NCBI GenBank assembly: GCA_030652215.1
Contig: JAUSBC010000087.1
Span: 1-62,422 of the forward strand
Direction of reading: 5' to 3'
Length of the DNA stretch: 62,422 nt
DNA from: Sideroxyarcus sp.
Lineage (GTDB): Bacteria > Pseudomonadota > Gammaproteobacteria > Burkholderiales > Gallionellaceae
Shown: piece by piece, positions 33,411-41,028 of the stretch
Numbering within the stretch: the first letter of the stretch is position 1
Layout of the letters: each line of letters starts with the position of its first letter
The notes under the pieces: generated by a model
Database searches by the model: none
The model's input: only the letters and a program-made list of their open reading frames with translations
What the model was told of the DNA's origin: nothing
Position numbers and translations under genes: made by a program

Positions 33411-35540
33411 CTAAATTGCTTTGCCTATCAGTGTATAGAACTTCGCCTGCACCGCCGTCGGCGGCGACGTCTTCAGAATGTGTTTCTTCATCTTCCCCAC
33501 CACATGCATCTCGCACTTCCTGCAGTCGAATTCCAGCCGCAATTTTTCGCTGCCGTTGATCAGCGTCATGGGTTCGGCGCGCACCTGGCCTTGCACGCCA
33601 ATCACGCCTTTGGCCTGTTTCGGGCACAGGCTCAGTGAGTAGCGGATGCAGTGGCGCGTGATCATCAGCGGGACTTCGCCTGCTTCCTTGTGCGCTTCGT
33701 AGGCGGCGGCGATGAGTTTTACACCGTGTTTGGCGTAGAAGCTGCGCGCGGCGGAGTTGTAGACGTTGGCGAGGAAGGAGAGAGATTCTTCCGGGTATTG
33801 CGCGGGCGGCTCCACGGCGGCTTTGCGTGGCAGGCGGGTGTAGGCATTAATGCGGGCGGCTTCGAGTTTTTCTACGGCTTCGCGGCGGAGTTTGTTGAGG
33901 ATCGAACTTGGGGCGAACAGCGGTTGCGACCAATTGATGGTGATGGCGCTCATCTCGCTCCCTCCCCCTTGCAGGGGGACAACCAGCGACTTGCCCGCTT
34001 GCGGGCTTAGTCGAATGGCTGGTAGTTCCATCAGGGCTGGGGTGGGGGTAGAAGCGTGTGTGCTTAACTTTTCTACCCCCATCCTAACCTTCCCCCTGCA
34101 AGAGGGAAGGGATGAGTCGCTGCGCAACTCAAAATCCGTATTGCCGAAGCGTGCCAGTTGCTCGCGTACGCTGCTTTCCGCTTCCGCCGGATTCTTCGCG
34201 GCTTGTTTTTCGAATGCCGCGCTGGCGGTGGCGCTGATGCCGTCTTCGTCCTGCAGCGTGAGCGAGAATCCGTCTGGAGTTTCGGCAAAGTCAGCAGTCA
34301 CGACTATGCGGCGTTCGGCGGATTTCTTGTTGAGTGACAACTCCCACGCATGGTCGCGGTTGCGGCTGATGGCGAGACCGACGCGCAAGCCTTGCAGGGT
34401 GTGCATGGGCTCGTTCGGGAAAACGCGCCATACTTTGCCTTTGCGCTCGACCACGTTCGCCTGCAGGCCGACGACTTCGCGCTTGTGCAGGTAATTCAGT
34501 CCGTCGCTGTTCGCCAGGTCCTCGTTCGCTTCCATCTCGAACCACTTGTCGCCGACCTGCGTCACCGTGCCCAGTTCCAGACCGACGAAAGTGGGGGTGT
34601 CGAAGGCGCCGATGTCGGCTTTGCGTCCGCGCGAGAAATAATCCGTTGCGCCTCGGTGGAAGGTCTTGTCCGGGTTGGGGGCGAACAGCAGCTTGGTTTT
34701 GCCGCTGGAGGCGGCGTGCAGTTCCGGGCGTTCGTTCAGGATTTCGTCGAGCAGCAGGCGGTAGTGGCCGGTGATGTTCTTTACGTAGGGCGCATCTTTG
34801 TAGCGCCCCTCGATCTTGAAGCTGCGCACGCCCGCTTCTATCAGTGCGCGCAGATTGGCGCTCTGGTTGTTGTCCTTCACCGACAGCAGGTGTTTCTCGT
34901 ACGCGACGATCTGGCCTTTTGCATCCTGCAGCGTGTAGGGCAGGCGGCAGGCTTGCGAGCAGTCGCCACGGTTGGCGCTGCGTCCGGTGTGCGCGTGGCT
35001 TATGTTGCACTGGCCCGAGTAAGCCACGCACAGCGCGCCGTGGATGAAATGTTCGATCACGGTGTCGTCGGGCACGGCGGCGCGCACCGTTTTGATTTCG
35101 TCTATCGTCAGTTCGCGAGCGAGCACCAGTTGCGAAAAGCCGACGTCGGCCAGGAAGCGCGCCTTCTCCGGCGTGCGGATGTCGCACTGGGTGGAGGCAT
35201 GAAGGTCTATGGGCGGCAGATCGAGTTCGAGCAGTCCCATATCCTGCACGATCAGCGCATCCACACCTGCGTCGTGGCAATCCCAGGCCAGTTTGCGCGC
35301 GGCTTCCAGTTCGGCGTCGTGCAGGATAGTGTTGAGCGTGACATAGATTTTTGCGCGAAAACGATGTGCGTAGCTCACCAGCGCGGCGATGTCCTGCAGC
35401 GAATTGCCCGCCTTGTCGCGCGCGCCAAAAGCGGGGCCGCCGATATAGACAGCATCGGCGCCGTGCAGGATGGCATCGCGGCCTATGGCGGCGGATTTGG
35501 CGGGGGCGAGGAGTTCGAGAAAACGGGAGGGTTCGGACAT
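33411..35540 (-). CDS. rlhA: Peptidase U32 family protein, RlhA-like (23S rRNA hydroxylation)
   Basis: The 709-residue protein matches the long U32 subfamily of E. coli RlhA, which hydroxylates C2501 of 23S rRNA. It has LLAPAKSAAIGRDAILHGAD at the start, HGALCVAYSGQCNISHAHTG near 170, the Cys set CSQACRLPY, and the C-terminal Cys pair in FDCRKCEM. Residues about 477-528 do not belong to the family. They are encoded by a palindromic repeat (33957-34111) with the nested 56-nt element C inside, both in frame. The domain boundary there (before INWSQPLFAPSSILNKLRRE) seems to tolerate the extra loop. It lies 94 nt after fur. Confidence 0.88.
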   Translation of the reverse strand: MSEPSRFLELLAPAKSAAIGRDAILHGADAVYIGGPAFGARDKAGNSLQDIAALVSYAHRFRAKIYVTLNTILHDAELEAARKLAWDCHDAGVDALIVQDMGLLELDLPPIDLHASTQCDIRTPEKARFLADVGFSQLVLARELTIDEIKTVRAAVPDDTVIEHFIHGALCVAYSGQCNISHAHTGRSANRGDCSQACRLPYTLQDAKGQIVAYEKHLLSVKDNNQSANLRALIEAGVRSFKIEGRYKDAPYVKNITGHYRLLLDEILNERPELHAASSGKTKLLFAPNPDKTFHRGATDYFSRGRKADIGAFDTPTFVGLELGTVTQVGDKWFEMEANEDLANSDGLNYLHKREVVGLQANVVERKGKVWRVFPNEPMHTLQGLRVGLAISRNRDHAWELSLNKKSAERRIVVTADFAETPDGFSLTLQDEDGISATASAAFEKQAAKNPAEAESSVREQLARFGNTDFELRSDSSLPSCRGKVRMGVEKLSTHASTPTPALMELPAIRLSPQAGKSLVVPLQGGGSEMSAITINWSQPLFAPSSILNKLRREAVEKLEAARINAYTRLPRKAAVEPPAQYPEESLSFLANVYNSAARSFYAKHGVKLIAAAYEAHKEAGEVPLMITRHCIRYSLSLCPKQAKGVIGVQGQVRAEPMTLINGSEKLRLEFDCRKCEMHVVGKMKKHILKTSPPTAVQAKFYTLIGKAI
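33957..34111. repeat. Palindromic repeat and nested element C, in frame within rlhA
   Basis: The outer element has arms TCCCCCTTGCAGGGGGA...GGGGTGGGGGTAGAAG (left) and CTACCCCCATCC...TTCCCCCTGCAAGAGGGA (right), roughly complementary, around a short loop near 34052. The left arm is broken at 33979-34034 by the 56-nt element C (ACAACCAG...TTCCATCAG, hairpin GCCCGC / GCGGGC). The right arm is the unbroken reference. On the gene's strand, element C reads LMELPAIRLSPQAGKSLV with no stop, so rlhA stays open. Confidence 0.8.
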
Positions 35541-35634
35541 GGCCGGATTATACCGGAGGGGGAGACGATGTCCGTTCGGGACCCGAACATCGCCAATGCC
35601 CAGATAGTGCGGAAGGGTATTGCGGGCTAAGGAA

Positions 35635-36069
35635 TTACTTGGGCCTGCGCGGGCATTTCGGCTTGGTGCAGTCCGCGTAGATGTGCAGCGAGTGGTCGTG
35701 GACTTCGAAGCCGAGGTCTGAGGCAACTTTTTTCTGGCGCGTTTCGATGGCGGCGTCGTAGAACTCTTCGACATGACCGCATTGCATGCACACGATATGG
35801 TCGTGGTGTTTGCCCTGATTCAGCTCGAACACCGATTTGCCGCCCTCGAAATTCTGGCGTACCAGCAGCCCGGCCTGCTCGAACTGGGTCAGCACGCGGT
35901 AGACCGTGGCCAGCCCGACATCGTCGCCCGTGGAGAGCAATTGCTTGTAAACGTCTTCCGCGCTCATGTGGCGCTCTTGGCCGGATTCGAACAGGCTCAG
36001 AATCTTGAGTCGTGGCAGGGTGGATTTGAGTCCGGCGTTTTTCAGGTGTTGTGGCTGGGTGATGTCCAT
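35635..36069 (-). CDS. fur: Ferric uptake regulator
   Basis: The 144-residue Fur represses iron genes when loaded with Fe2+. The winged-helix part is at about 1-80 (LKSTLPRLKILSLF, GLATVYRVLTQFEQAGLL). The metal site is HHDHIVCMQCGHVEEF, and a C-terminal Cys pair is CTKPKC. A Fur box upstream (36127-36141) suggests self-control, and the iron uptake operon at 44398-49859 carries the same motif twice. Neighbours are rlhA downstream and a cation antiporter upstream. Confidence 0.96.
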   Translation of the reverse strand: MDITQPQHLKNAGLKSTLPRLKILSLFESGQERHMSAEDVYKQLLSTGDDVGLATVYRVLTQFEQAGLLVRQNFEGGKSVFELNQGKHHDHIVCMQCGHVEEFYDAAIETRQKKVASDLGFEVHDHSLHIYADCTKPKCPRRPK

Positions 36070-36126
36070 GAATCGGGCGCTCCGTAAGTTTTCGGCATCA
36101 TGCCTGAAAGCCCTTCCATTCGCAAT

Positions 36127-36141
36127 TGAGAACGATTATCG
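36127..36141. promoter_or_regulatory. Fur box upstream of fur
   Basis: TGAGAACGATTATCG matches the 7-1-7 Fur consensus (TGATAAT-n-ATTATCA) at 12 of the 14 defined positions, or close to it. It lies 58-72 nt upstream of the fur start, where it could cover the promoter. Confidence 0.6.
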
Positions 36142-36161
36142 GGCATGCGGAGCGCCGGATT

Positions 36162-37373
36162 TCACTTCGACCTGAATATAATTTCCTTCATGCGCTCCAG
36201 TTTCGGCGCCACCGCCGGCACGCTGAGCATGGTGCTGGCGACGGCCATTAGCAGCAGCGCGGTGAAGGTTTCGCTGGTGATGATCATCTTGTCCAGCAGG
36301 ATATTGGCGAAAATGATCATGATGAGTGCCTTGGTCTGCAGCAGCCAGCCGATGATGGAGGCTTCGCCCGGTTGCCATTTGAGTATCCTGCCGGCGGCAT
36401 GGGTGCCGAGCAATTTCCCCGCGACGGAGGCGATCAGCAGCACGCCGGCAGCGATGAATACGGCACTGCCGCCCATCTCCCAGTTGGTGCGCAGGCCGGT
36501 GCTGAGGAAAAACACGGGCATGATCACCAGCAGCACATGGTGGCGCATCAGGTCCATCTTCTTCTGGTCGAACCAGTGGCTGTCGGTGACCGCGCCGGCC
36601 AGGAAGGCGCCAACCATGAAGTGCAGACCCGCCCAGTCGGCGCCGAGGCCGCACACGGCCAGCCAGATCAGGCCGACATACCAGCGGTCGCGCTCTTCCA
36701 GTCGCAGCATGAGTTTGCGGAACAGCCAGGCGGCAACTGTGAAGAGAGCCAGGAAGCCCATCTGTTTGCCGACACGTTCCCAGTCCATCAGGATCAGCGC
36801 GAGCACGCCCCAGATGGCGATATCGTCCATGCTGGCGTAGCGCAGGATGCGCTGGCCGATGGGTTGACGCAGGATATGCAATTTTTCCATGAACAGGATG
36901 AGGATGGGCAGCGCGGTGACGGCGCAGGCCATGCCCACGCCCATCACGAATTGCCACGAGTCTGCTTTCGGCCCGATCCAGCCCTCGTACATCAGCATGC
37001 CCGCCGCCGCGACGCAGCCGAACAGCAGCGGCGTGCCAAGTGCGAGTCCGGCGGTGATGCCGCTCTCGCGCCGGTACTTCCAGGCCTGACGCAGGTCAAG
37101 CTCGATGCCCGCGATCCACACGAAAACCATCACCGCCCACCACGCGATGCCGTTGAGCGACTGGATGACCGCGGGGTTAAAGACAAAGTGGTAGTAATTC
37201 GGGAAAGCCGCGCCCAGGATGCCGGGGCCAAGCAGGATGCCAGTGATGATCTGCACCACCACCAGCGGTGCATAGTATTCAGTTCGACCCACCCGCCAGA
37301 TGAGGTAGGGGATGGTGAAAATCAGCGTCATCGCGACGAGAAATACTTCGGTGATACTCATGCTGGTTTGCAT
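36162..37373 (-). CDS. Kef/CPA2-type cation:proton antiporter
   Basis: The 403-residue protein has about 12-13 membrane helices and the CPA2 exchanger pattern: VVVQIITGILLGPGILGAAFP near 40, VWIAGIELDLRQAWKYRRES near 88, SMDDIAIWGVLALIL near 182 with the paired Asp, and GAFLAGAVTD. There is no C-terminal TrkA-N domain, so it is not a full KefB/C. Likely exchanges Na+ or K+ for H+ at the inner membrane. Start at 37373 has GGAG about 10 nt upstream. The Ca2+/H+ antiporter gene lies 114 nt upstream on the same strand. Confidence 0.88.
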   Translation of the reverse strand: MQTSMSITEVFLVAMTLIFTIPYLIWRVGRTEYYAPLVVVQIITGILLGPGILGAAFPNYYHFVFNPAVIQSLNGIAWWAVMVFVWIAGIELDLRQAWKYRRESGITAGLALGTPLLFGCVAAAGMLMYEGWIGPKADSWQFVMGVGMACAVTALPILILFMEKLHILRQPIGQRILRYASMDDIAIWGVLALILMDWERVGKQMGFLALFTVAAWLFRKLMLRLEERDRWYVGLIWLAVCGLGADWAGLHFMVGAFLAGAVTDSHWFDQKKMDLMRHHVLLVIMPVFFLSTGLRTNWEMGGSAVFIAAGVLLIASVAGKLLGTHAAGRILKWQPGEASIIGWLLQTKALIMIIFANILLDKMIITSETFTALLLMAVASTMLSVPAVAPKLERMKEIIFRSK

Positions 37374-37487
37374 TATTGCTGCTCCGGGAGGTTTAAATTC
37401 TGTGCGGCAGTGCGGCCCACCGTTCGTCCCGGTTTGTCGAAGGGTGAACAAGCAGGGGGCGCTTGCGCACCCCGCCTCGGCGTTTCT

Positions 37488-38564
37488 TTAAATCAATCCC
37501 ATCACCACCAGCATGATGAACGCCGCAAACAGCACGAAGTGGCTGATGCCTTCAATAGCATTCGTTTCGCCGTCGTGCAGGTTGTTCATCACGGTGAGGA
37601 AGGTGAGCAGCAGCATGCCGCCCTGCACCGGTGTGAGCGCCATGACGATGCGTTCGCCCGTGAACAGGGCGATGAATTCGATCACCGGCAGCGTGAGCAG
37701 CACGGTGGCGAGCGAGGCGCCCAGCGCGATGTTGACCGTGGTCTGCATGCGGTTCTGCTGCGCGGCCTTGAGCGCGGTGAGGATTTCGGGGCTGGCGGAG
37801 ATCAGCGCGACCAGCACGGCGGGAATGGCCTTGGGCAGACTGCTGCCGGAAAGCCCGGCATCCAGCAGCACCGACAACACTTCCGACAGCAGACCGACCA
37901 GCACGATGGCGGCGAGCATGATGCCCACATGCAGTGCATTCGGGCTGTGCGATTCGTCGTGCGCTTCCTCGTCGGTCGCGCTGGAATATTCGAAGAACTT
38001 GCGGTGTTCCACCGTCTGCAGGCGCAAAAATGCCATGTACATGACGACCATGATGGTGATGGAGAACACGGAGTAGATGTGCCACTGCGTATCCGGCACG
38101 AAATCGGGAATGAACATGCCGACGCCGATGGCGACCAGCAGCATGGCGACGAAGGAATTGGCCGAGGAGATGTTGTACTTGGTCTGCCCGTGCTTGATGC
38201 CGCCGACGATGGCGGCGAGGCCGAGGATGCCGTTGATGTCGAACATCACCGCGGCGAACACGGTGTCGCGCGCCAGCGTCGGGTTTGGTTCACCCATCAG
38301 CAGCACCACCAGGATCACCACCTCCACCGACACGGCGGCCAGCGTGAGGATAAGCGTGCCGTAGGGCTCGCCGAAACGCACCGCCAGCACTTCGGCATGG
38401 TGCGCGATGCGGAAGGCGACGCCGATGATGGCAGCCAGGATCACCAGCAGCAGGCCCCACAGCGTGACGCCGCCGTGTTCGACGGCACCGTGTTCGAGCG
38501 CAAAGCCCAGTCCGAGGACAATGAGCGCGATGGCGATGGGGAGTTCGGACTTCAGATATTTCAT
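37488..38564 (-). CDS. chaA: Calcium/proton (or Na+/H+) antiporter ChaA
   Basis: The 358-residue protein matches ChaA of the CaCA family. It has about 11 membrane helices in two halves, with the conserved acidic repeats (GEPYGTLILTLAAVSVEVVI near 65, and SASPEILTALKAAQQNRMQT near 258). A charged loop (SATDEEAHDESHSP, about 194-207) separates the halves. It exports Ca2+ or Na+ in exchange for H+. Together with the downstream antiporter it suggests a small ion-balance operon. Confidence 0.93.
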   Translation of the reverse strand: MKYLKSELPIAIALIVLGLGFALEHGAVEHGGVTLWGLLLVILAAIIGVAFRIAHHAEVLAVRFGEPYGTLILTLAAVSVEVVILVVLLMGEPNPTLARDTVFAAVMFDINGILGLAAIVGGIKHGQTKYNISSANSFVAMLLVAIGVGMFIPDFVPDTQWHIYSVFSITIMVVMYMAFLRLQTVEHRKFFEYSSATDEEAHDESHSPNALHVGIMLAAIVLVGLLSEVLSVLLDAGLSGSSLPKAIPAVLVALISASPEILTALKAAQQNRMQTTVNIALGASLATVLLTLPVIEFIALFTGERIVMALTPVQGGMLLLTFLTVMNNLHDGETNAIEGISHFVLFAAFIMLVVMGLI

Positions 38565-38672
38565 GGGATAGCCTTGATGGATACGTTATTTCCGCAATCA
38601 GTGCGCGGACATGCAGCGCGGAATTATACCGGATGAGACAATGCGGACTGAAACTGTACGGGTGCGGGTCGG

Positions 38673-39278
38673 ATGAAATCGAGATTGAGCAGGGCGGTAA
38701 TACTATATATATGGCTGTTGATCGGCAGTTTGCCGACCGGCGCGCACGGCGAAGGCTGGTCATTGCGCGAGGCGGACTGGGGCAGTCTGACGCTGGGTAT
38801 CGTCTCCGGCATCGTCGCACACGAGGCCGGCCACCTCGTCGTGGCAAAGAGCAAGGGATATACGGTCAGCCACGACGGGCTTTCCATCACCTATCCGGGA
38901 ACCGACTTCACCCGGGCCGGCCAGTTGCAATTAGCGTCCGCCGGATTCCAGACGCAATGGGTGTTGTCGGAACTGGTGTTACGCGACAAAAACGGTCGGG
39001 AAAATACCAAGCCGCCCACCGACTTCGGCGCCGGGGTGGTGATTTCCTACGTGGGGGTTTCTGCCGCTTACCTGACTTTCCTGAAAAACCAATACAACGG
39101 CGATATCTACGGCATGTCCCGCGCAACCGGCATGTCGCATGACCGGCTCGCCCTGATGATGGCTATCCCCGCAATGCTGGATGCCTGGCGTCTGTTCGGC
39201 AACGACGTGCCGACATGGGTGCCTGCCGTGTCGGTGATGAGCAAGGGCGTAGGGGCGGCCTGGATTTGGACTTATTAG
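38673..39278 (+). CDS. Membrane/exported HExxH protein, possible metalloprotease
   Basis: The 201-residue protein has a signal-like N-terminus (ILYIWLLIGSLPTGAHG). It then has a zinc-protease type motif VAHEAGHLVVA with HEAGH at 50-54 inside a hydrophobic stretch, as in M50-like or minigluzincin families. Later hydrophobic stretches (GAGVVISYVGVSAAYLTFL, LALMMAIPAMLDAWRLFG) may be membrane helices; the second could supply the third metal ligand (Asp, in MLDAWR). I do not recognise a named family. It is divergent from chaA. Confidence 0.62.
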   Translation: MKSRLSRAVILYIWLLIGSLPTGAHGEGWSLREADWGSLTLGIVSGIVAHEAGHLVVAKSKGYTVSHDGLSITYPGTDFTRAGQLQLASAGFQTQWVLSELVLRDKNGRENTKPPTDFGAGVVISYVGVSAAYLTFLKNQYNGDIYGMSRATGMSHDRLALMMAIPAMLDAWRLFGNDVPTWVPAVSVMSKGVGAAWIWTY

Positions 39279-39314
39279 TTGCGGGATCGCCGACGGGACG
39301 TCGGCGCTCATGGC

Positions 39315-39815
39315 TTATTTCCTGCGGTAAGTCACGAAGTGGTATTCCAGCGGCTGCGGCGTTTCCTGTGAGCGTACTTCGCGCGCGGTTTCCAGCCATT
39401 CTGCTTTGTCCAACTTGGGGAAATGCGCATCGCCTTCCACGGCCTGCTGGATTTCGGTGATATACAACGTGTCCACCAGCCCGATGGCCTGCCGGTAAAG
39501 CTCGGCACCGCCCACGACAAAGATATTATCGTCCGTGCCGCAAGCGGCAATCGCCTCGTTCAGTGAATACGCCATGACACAGCCCTCTATCATCAGGTCG
39601 ACATTGCGCGTTACCACCACCGTGGTACGTCCCGGCAAAGGCTTGCCGATGGAATCGAACGTCTTGCGCCCCATGATCATGTGATGGCCCATGGTGAGCG
39701 CCTTGAAGTGTTTGAGGTCCTCCGGGCAACGCCAGGGCAGTGTGTTGTTCACGCCGATGGTGCGGTTCTTTGCCATGGCAACGATGATGGAAAGGCGAAA
39801 TGCAACCCTCCCCAT
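39315..39815 (-). CDS. folA: Dihydrofolate reductase
   Basis: The 166-residue enzyme reduces dihydrofolate, regenerating the cofactor used up by ThyA encoded just upstream. Hallmarks are LSIIVAMAKNRTIGVNNTLPW, HHMIMGRKTFDSIGKPLPGR and NIFVVGGAELYRQAI. The only start codon that keeps the first strand is the ATG at 39815, and it lies inside an R4 palindromic repeat. The first six residues (MGRVAF) are therefore repeat-derived. The next in-frame ATG would delete the first beta strand. Confidence 0.95.
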   Translation of the reverse strand: MGRVAFRLSIIVAMAKNRTIGVNNTLPWRCPEDLKHFKALTMGHHMIMGRKTFDSIGKPLPGRTTVVVTRNVDLMIEGCVMAYSLNEAIAACGTDDNIFVVGGAELYRQAIGLVDTLYITEIQQAVEGDAHFPKLDKAEWLETAREVRSQETPQPLEYHFVTYRRK

Positions 39816-39882
39816 CCCTCCCTTGTCAGGGAGGGAGCTGCTCTGCTCTCCCCCTGATAAGGGGGAGCTGGAGGGGGTTGGG
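39803..39882. repeat. R4 palindromic repeat between thyA and folA
   Basis: CAACCCTCCCCATCCCTCCC, TTGTCAGGGAGGGAG, then CTCCCCCTGATAAGGGGG and GGAGGGGGTTGGGG form a long imperfect hairpin. It is the same family as 9532-9612. It overlaps the folA start codon and would sequester the folA ribosome site in mRNA. Confidence 0.8.
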
Positions 39883-39903
39883 GTTTGATTCACTAGGTGA
39901 CTC

Positions 39904-40698
39904 CTAGATCGCCACGGGGGCTTTGATTGCAGGGTGAGGGTCATAACCCTCTAAGGTGAAATCTTCGAACTTGAATTCAAATATGTCTTTGACAGCAGGG
40001 TTGATGCGCATAGCAGGCAACGCACGCGGTACCCGTGACAGTTGCAGCGCGGTCTGCTCCATATGGTTGGAATACAAATGCGCGTCACCAAAGGTATGCA
40101 CGAAGTCGCCATATTCCAGTCCGCACACTTGCGCCATCATCATGGTCAGCAGCGCGTAACTGGCGATGTTGAACGGTACGCCCAGGAAGATATCCGCGCT
40201 GCGCTGGTACAGTTGGCAGGACAGCTTGCCGTCTGCCACATAGAACTGGAAGAAGGCATGGCAGGGCGCCAGCGCCATCTTGTCCAGCTCGCCCACGTTC
40301 CATGCCGAGACGATGATGCGGCGCGAATCCGGATTGGTCTTGATCTGTTCGACGGCAACCTTGATCTGGTCGATCACGCGCCCGTCGATGGTTTCCCACG
40401 AACGCCACTGCTTGCCGTACACCGGGCCGAGGTTGCCGTTCTCGTCCGCCCACTCGTCCCAGATGCTGACCCCGTTGTCCTTGAGGTATTTGGTGTTAGT
40501 GCTGCCCTGCAAAAACCACAGCAGTTCGTGCACGATGGATTTCAGGTGGCACTTCTTGGTGGTGACCAGAGGGAAGCCCTTGGAAAGATCGAAACGCATC
40601 TGGTAGCCGAACACGCTGGTAGTGCCGGTGCCGGTGCGGTCGGATTTATAGGTGCCGTGGTCCTGCACGTGTTGCATCAGGTCTAGGTAGTTGCGCAT
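39904..40698 (-). CDS. thyA: Thymidylate synthase
   Basis: The 264-residue enzyme converts dUMP to dTMP with methylene-tetrahydrofolate. It is exactly the E. coli ThyA length. Hallmarks are [34 protein letters not shown], the catalytic Cys in [31 protein letters not shown] and a C-terminus ending APVAI. It forms a thyA-folA pair with the R4 repeat in between. Confidence 0.98.
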   Translation of the reverse strand: MRNYLDLMQHVQDHGTYKSDRTGTGTTSVFGYQMRFDLSKGFPLVTTKKCHLKSIVHELLWFLQGSTNTKYLKDNGVSIWDEWADENGNLGPVYGKQWRSWETIDGRVIDQIKVAVEQIKTNPDSRRIIVSAWNVGELDKMALAPCHAFFQFYVADGKLSCQLYQRSADIFLGVPFNIASYALLTMMMAQVCGLEYGDFVHTFGDAHLYSNHMEQTALQLSRVPRALPAMRINPAVKDIFEFKFEDFTLEGYDPHPAIKAPVAI

Positions 40699-41028
40699 GG
40701 TGTCGTTCTTGGTGTTGCGGCGTCGGGCGACGCTCTCTTCGGGGATGTAATGCTAGCACAGGGAGGCGGGCAATCTGTCAGCCCCGCCGGCTGGTTATAC
40801 TGATTTTTAACAAAGATAGTATTACTACCCCGCTATAGGTACTCGCAGATTCGATGTTTACCCTTGCGGTTGTGCTGATTCCCCTGTGTGCGTTGTTCAA
40901 GCGCAACTCCGATTGACGCGGCGAGGGCGAGAAGGTGCCGCATCGGAATGCGTTCCGCGCAAGAACACAGCCCCTTGCCGGTGATCCGGCAAGGGGCTGC
41001 GGTTCGGACTACGGGACTATGGCAGGGA
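40699..41028. other. Intergenic region with terminator hairpin
   Basis: No gene is supported in these 330 nt. An AT-rich stretch near 40795-40840 (TTTTTAACAAAGATAGTATT) may hold the thyA promoter. The right end holds the hairpin listed at 40968-40999. Confidence 0.55.
40968..40999 (-). terminator. Hairpin terminator of the CHRD-protein gene
   Basis: A perfect 14-bp stem, CAGCCCCTTGCCGG and CCGGCAAGGGGCTG, has a 4-nt loop. It starts 30 nt past the stop of the minus-strand gene. On that strand it is followed by TGTTCTT, a weak U-run, so termination may be partial. Confidence 0.65.

Noticed and set aside
36372..38636. 754-codon plus-strand frame opposite the two antiporter genes
   Set aside because: His/Asp/Gln-rich sequence with no motifs, spanning two real genes and the gap between them; a shadow of membrane-protein codons.
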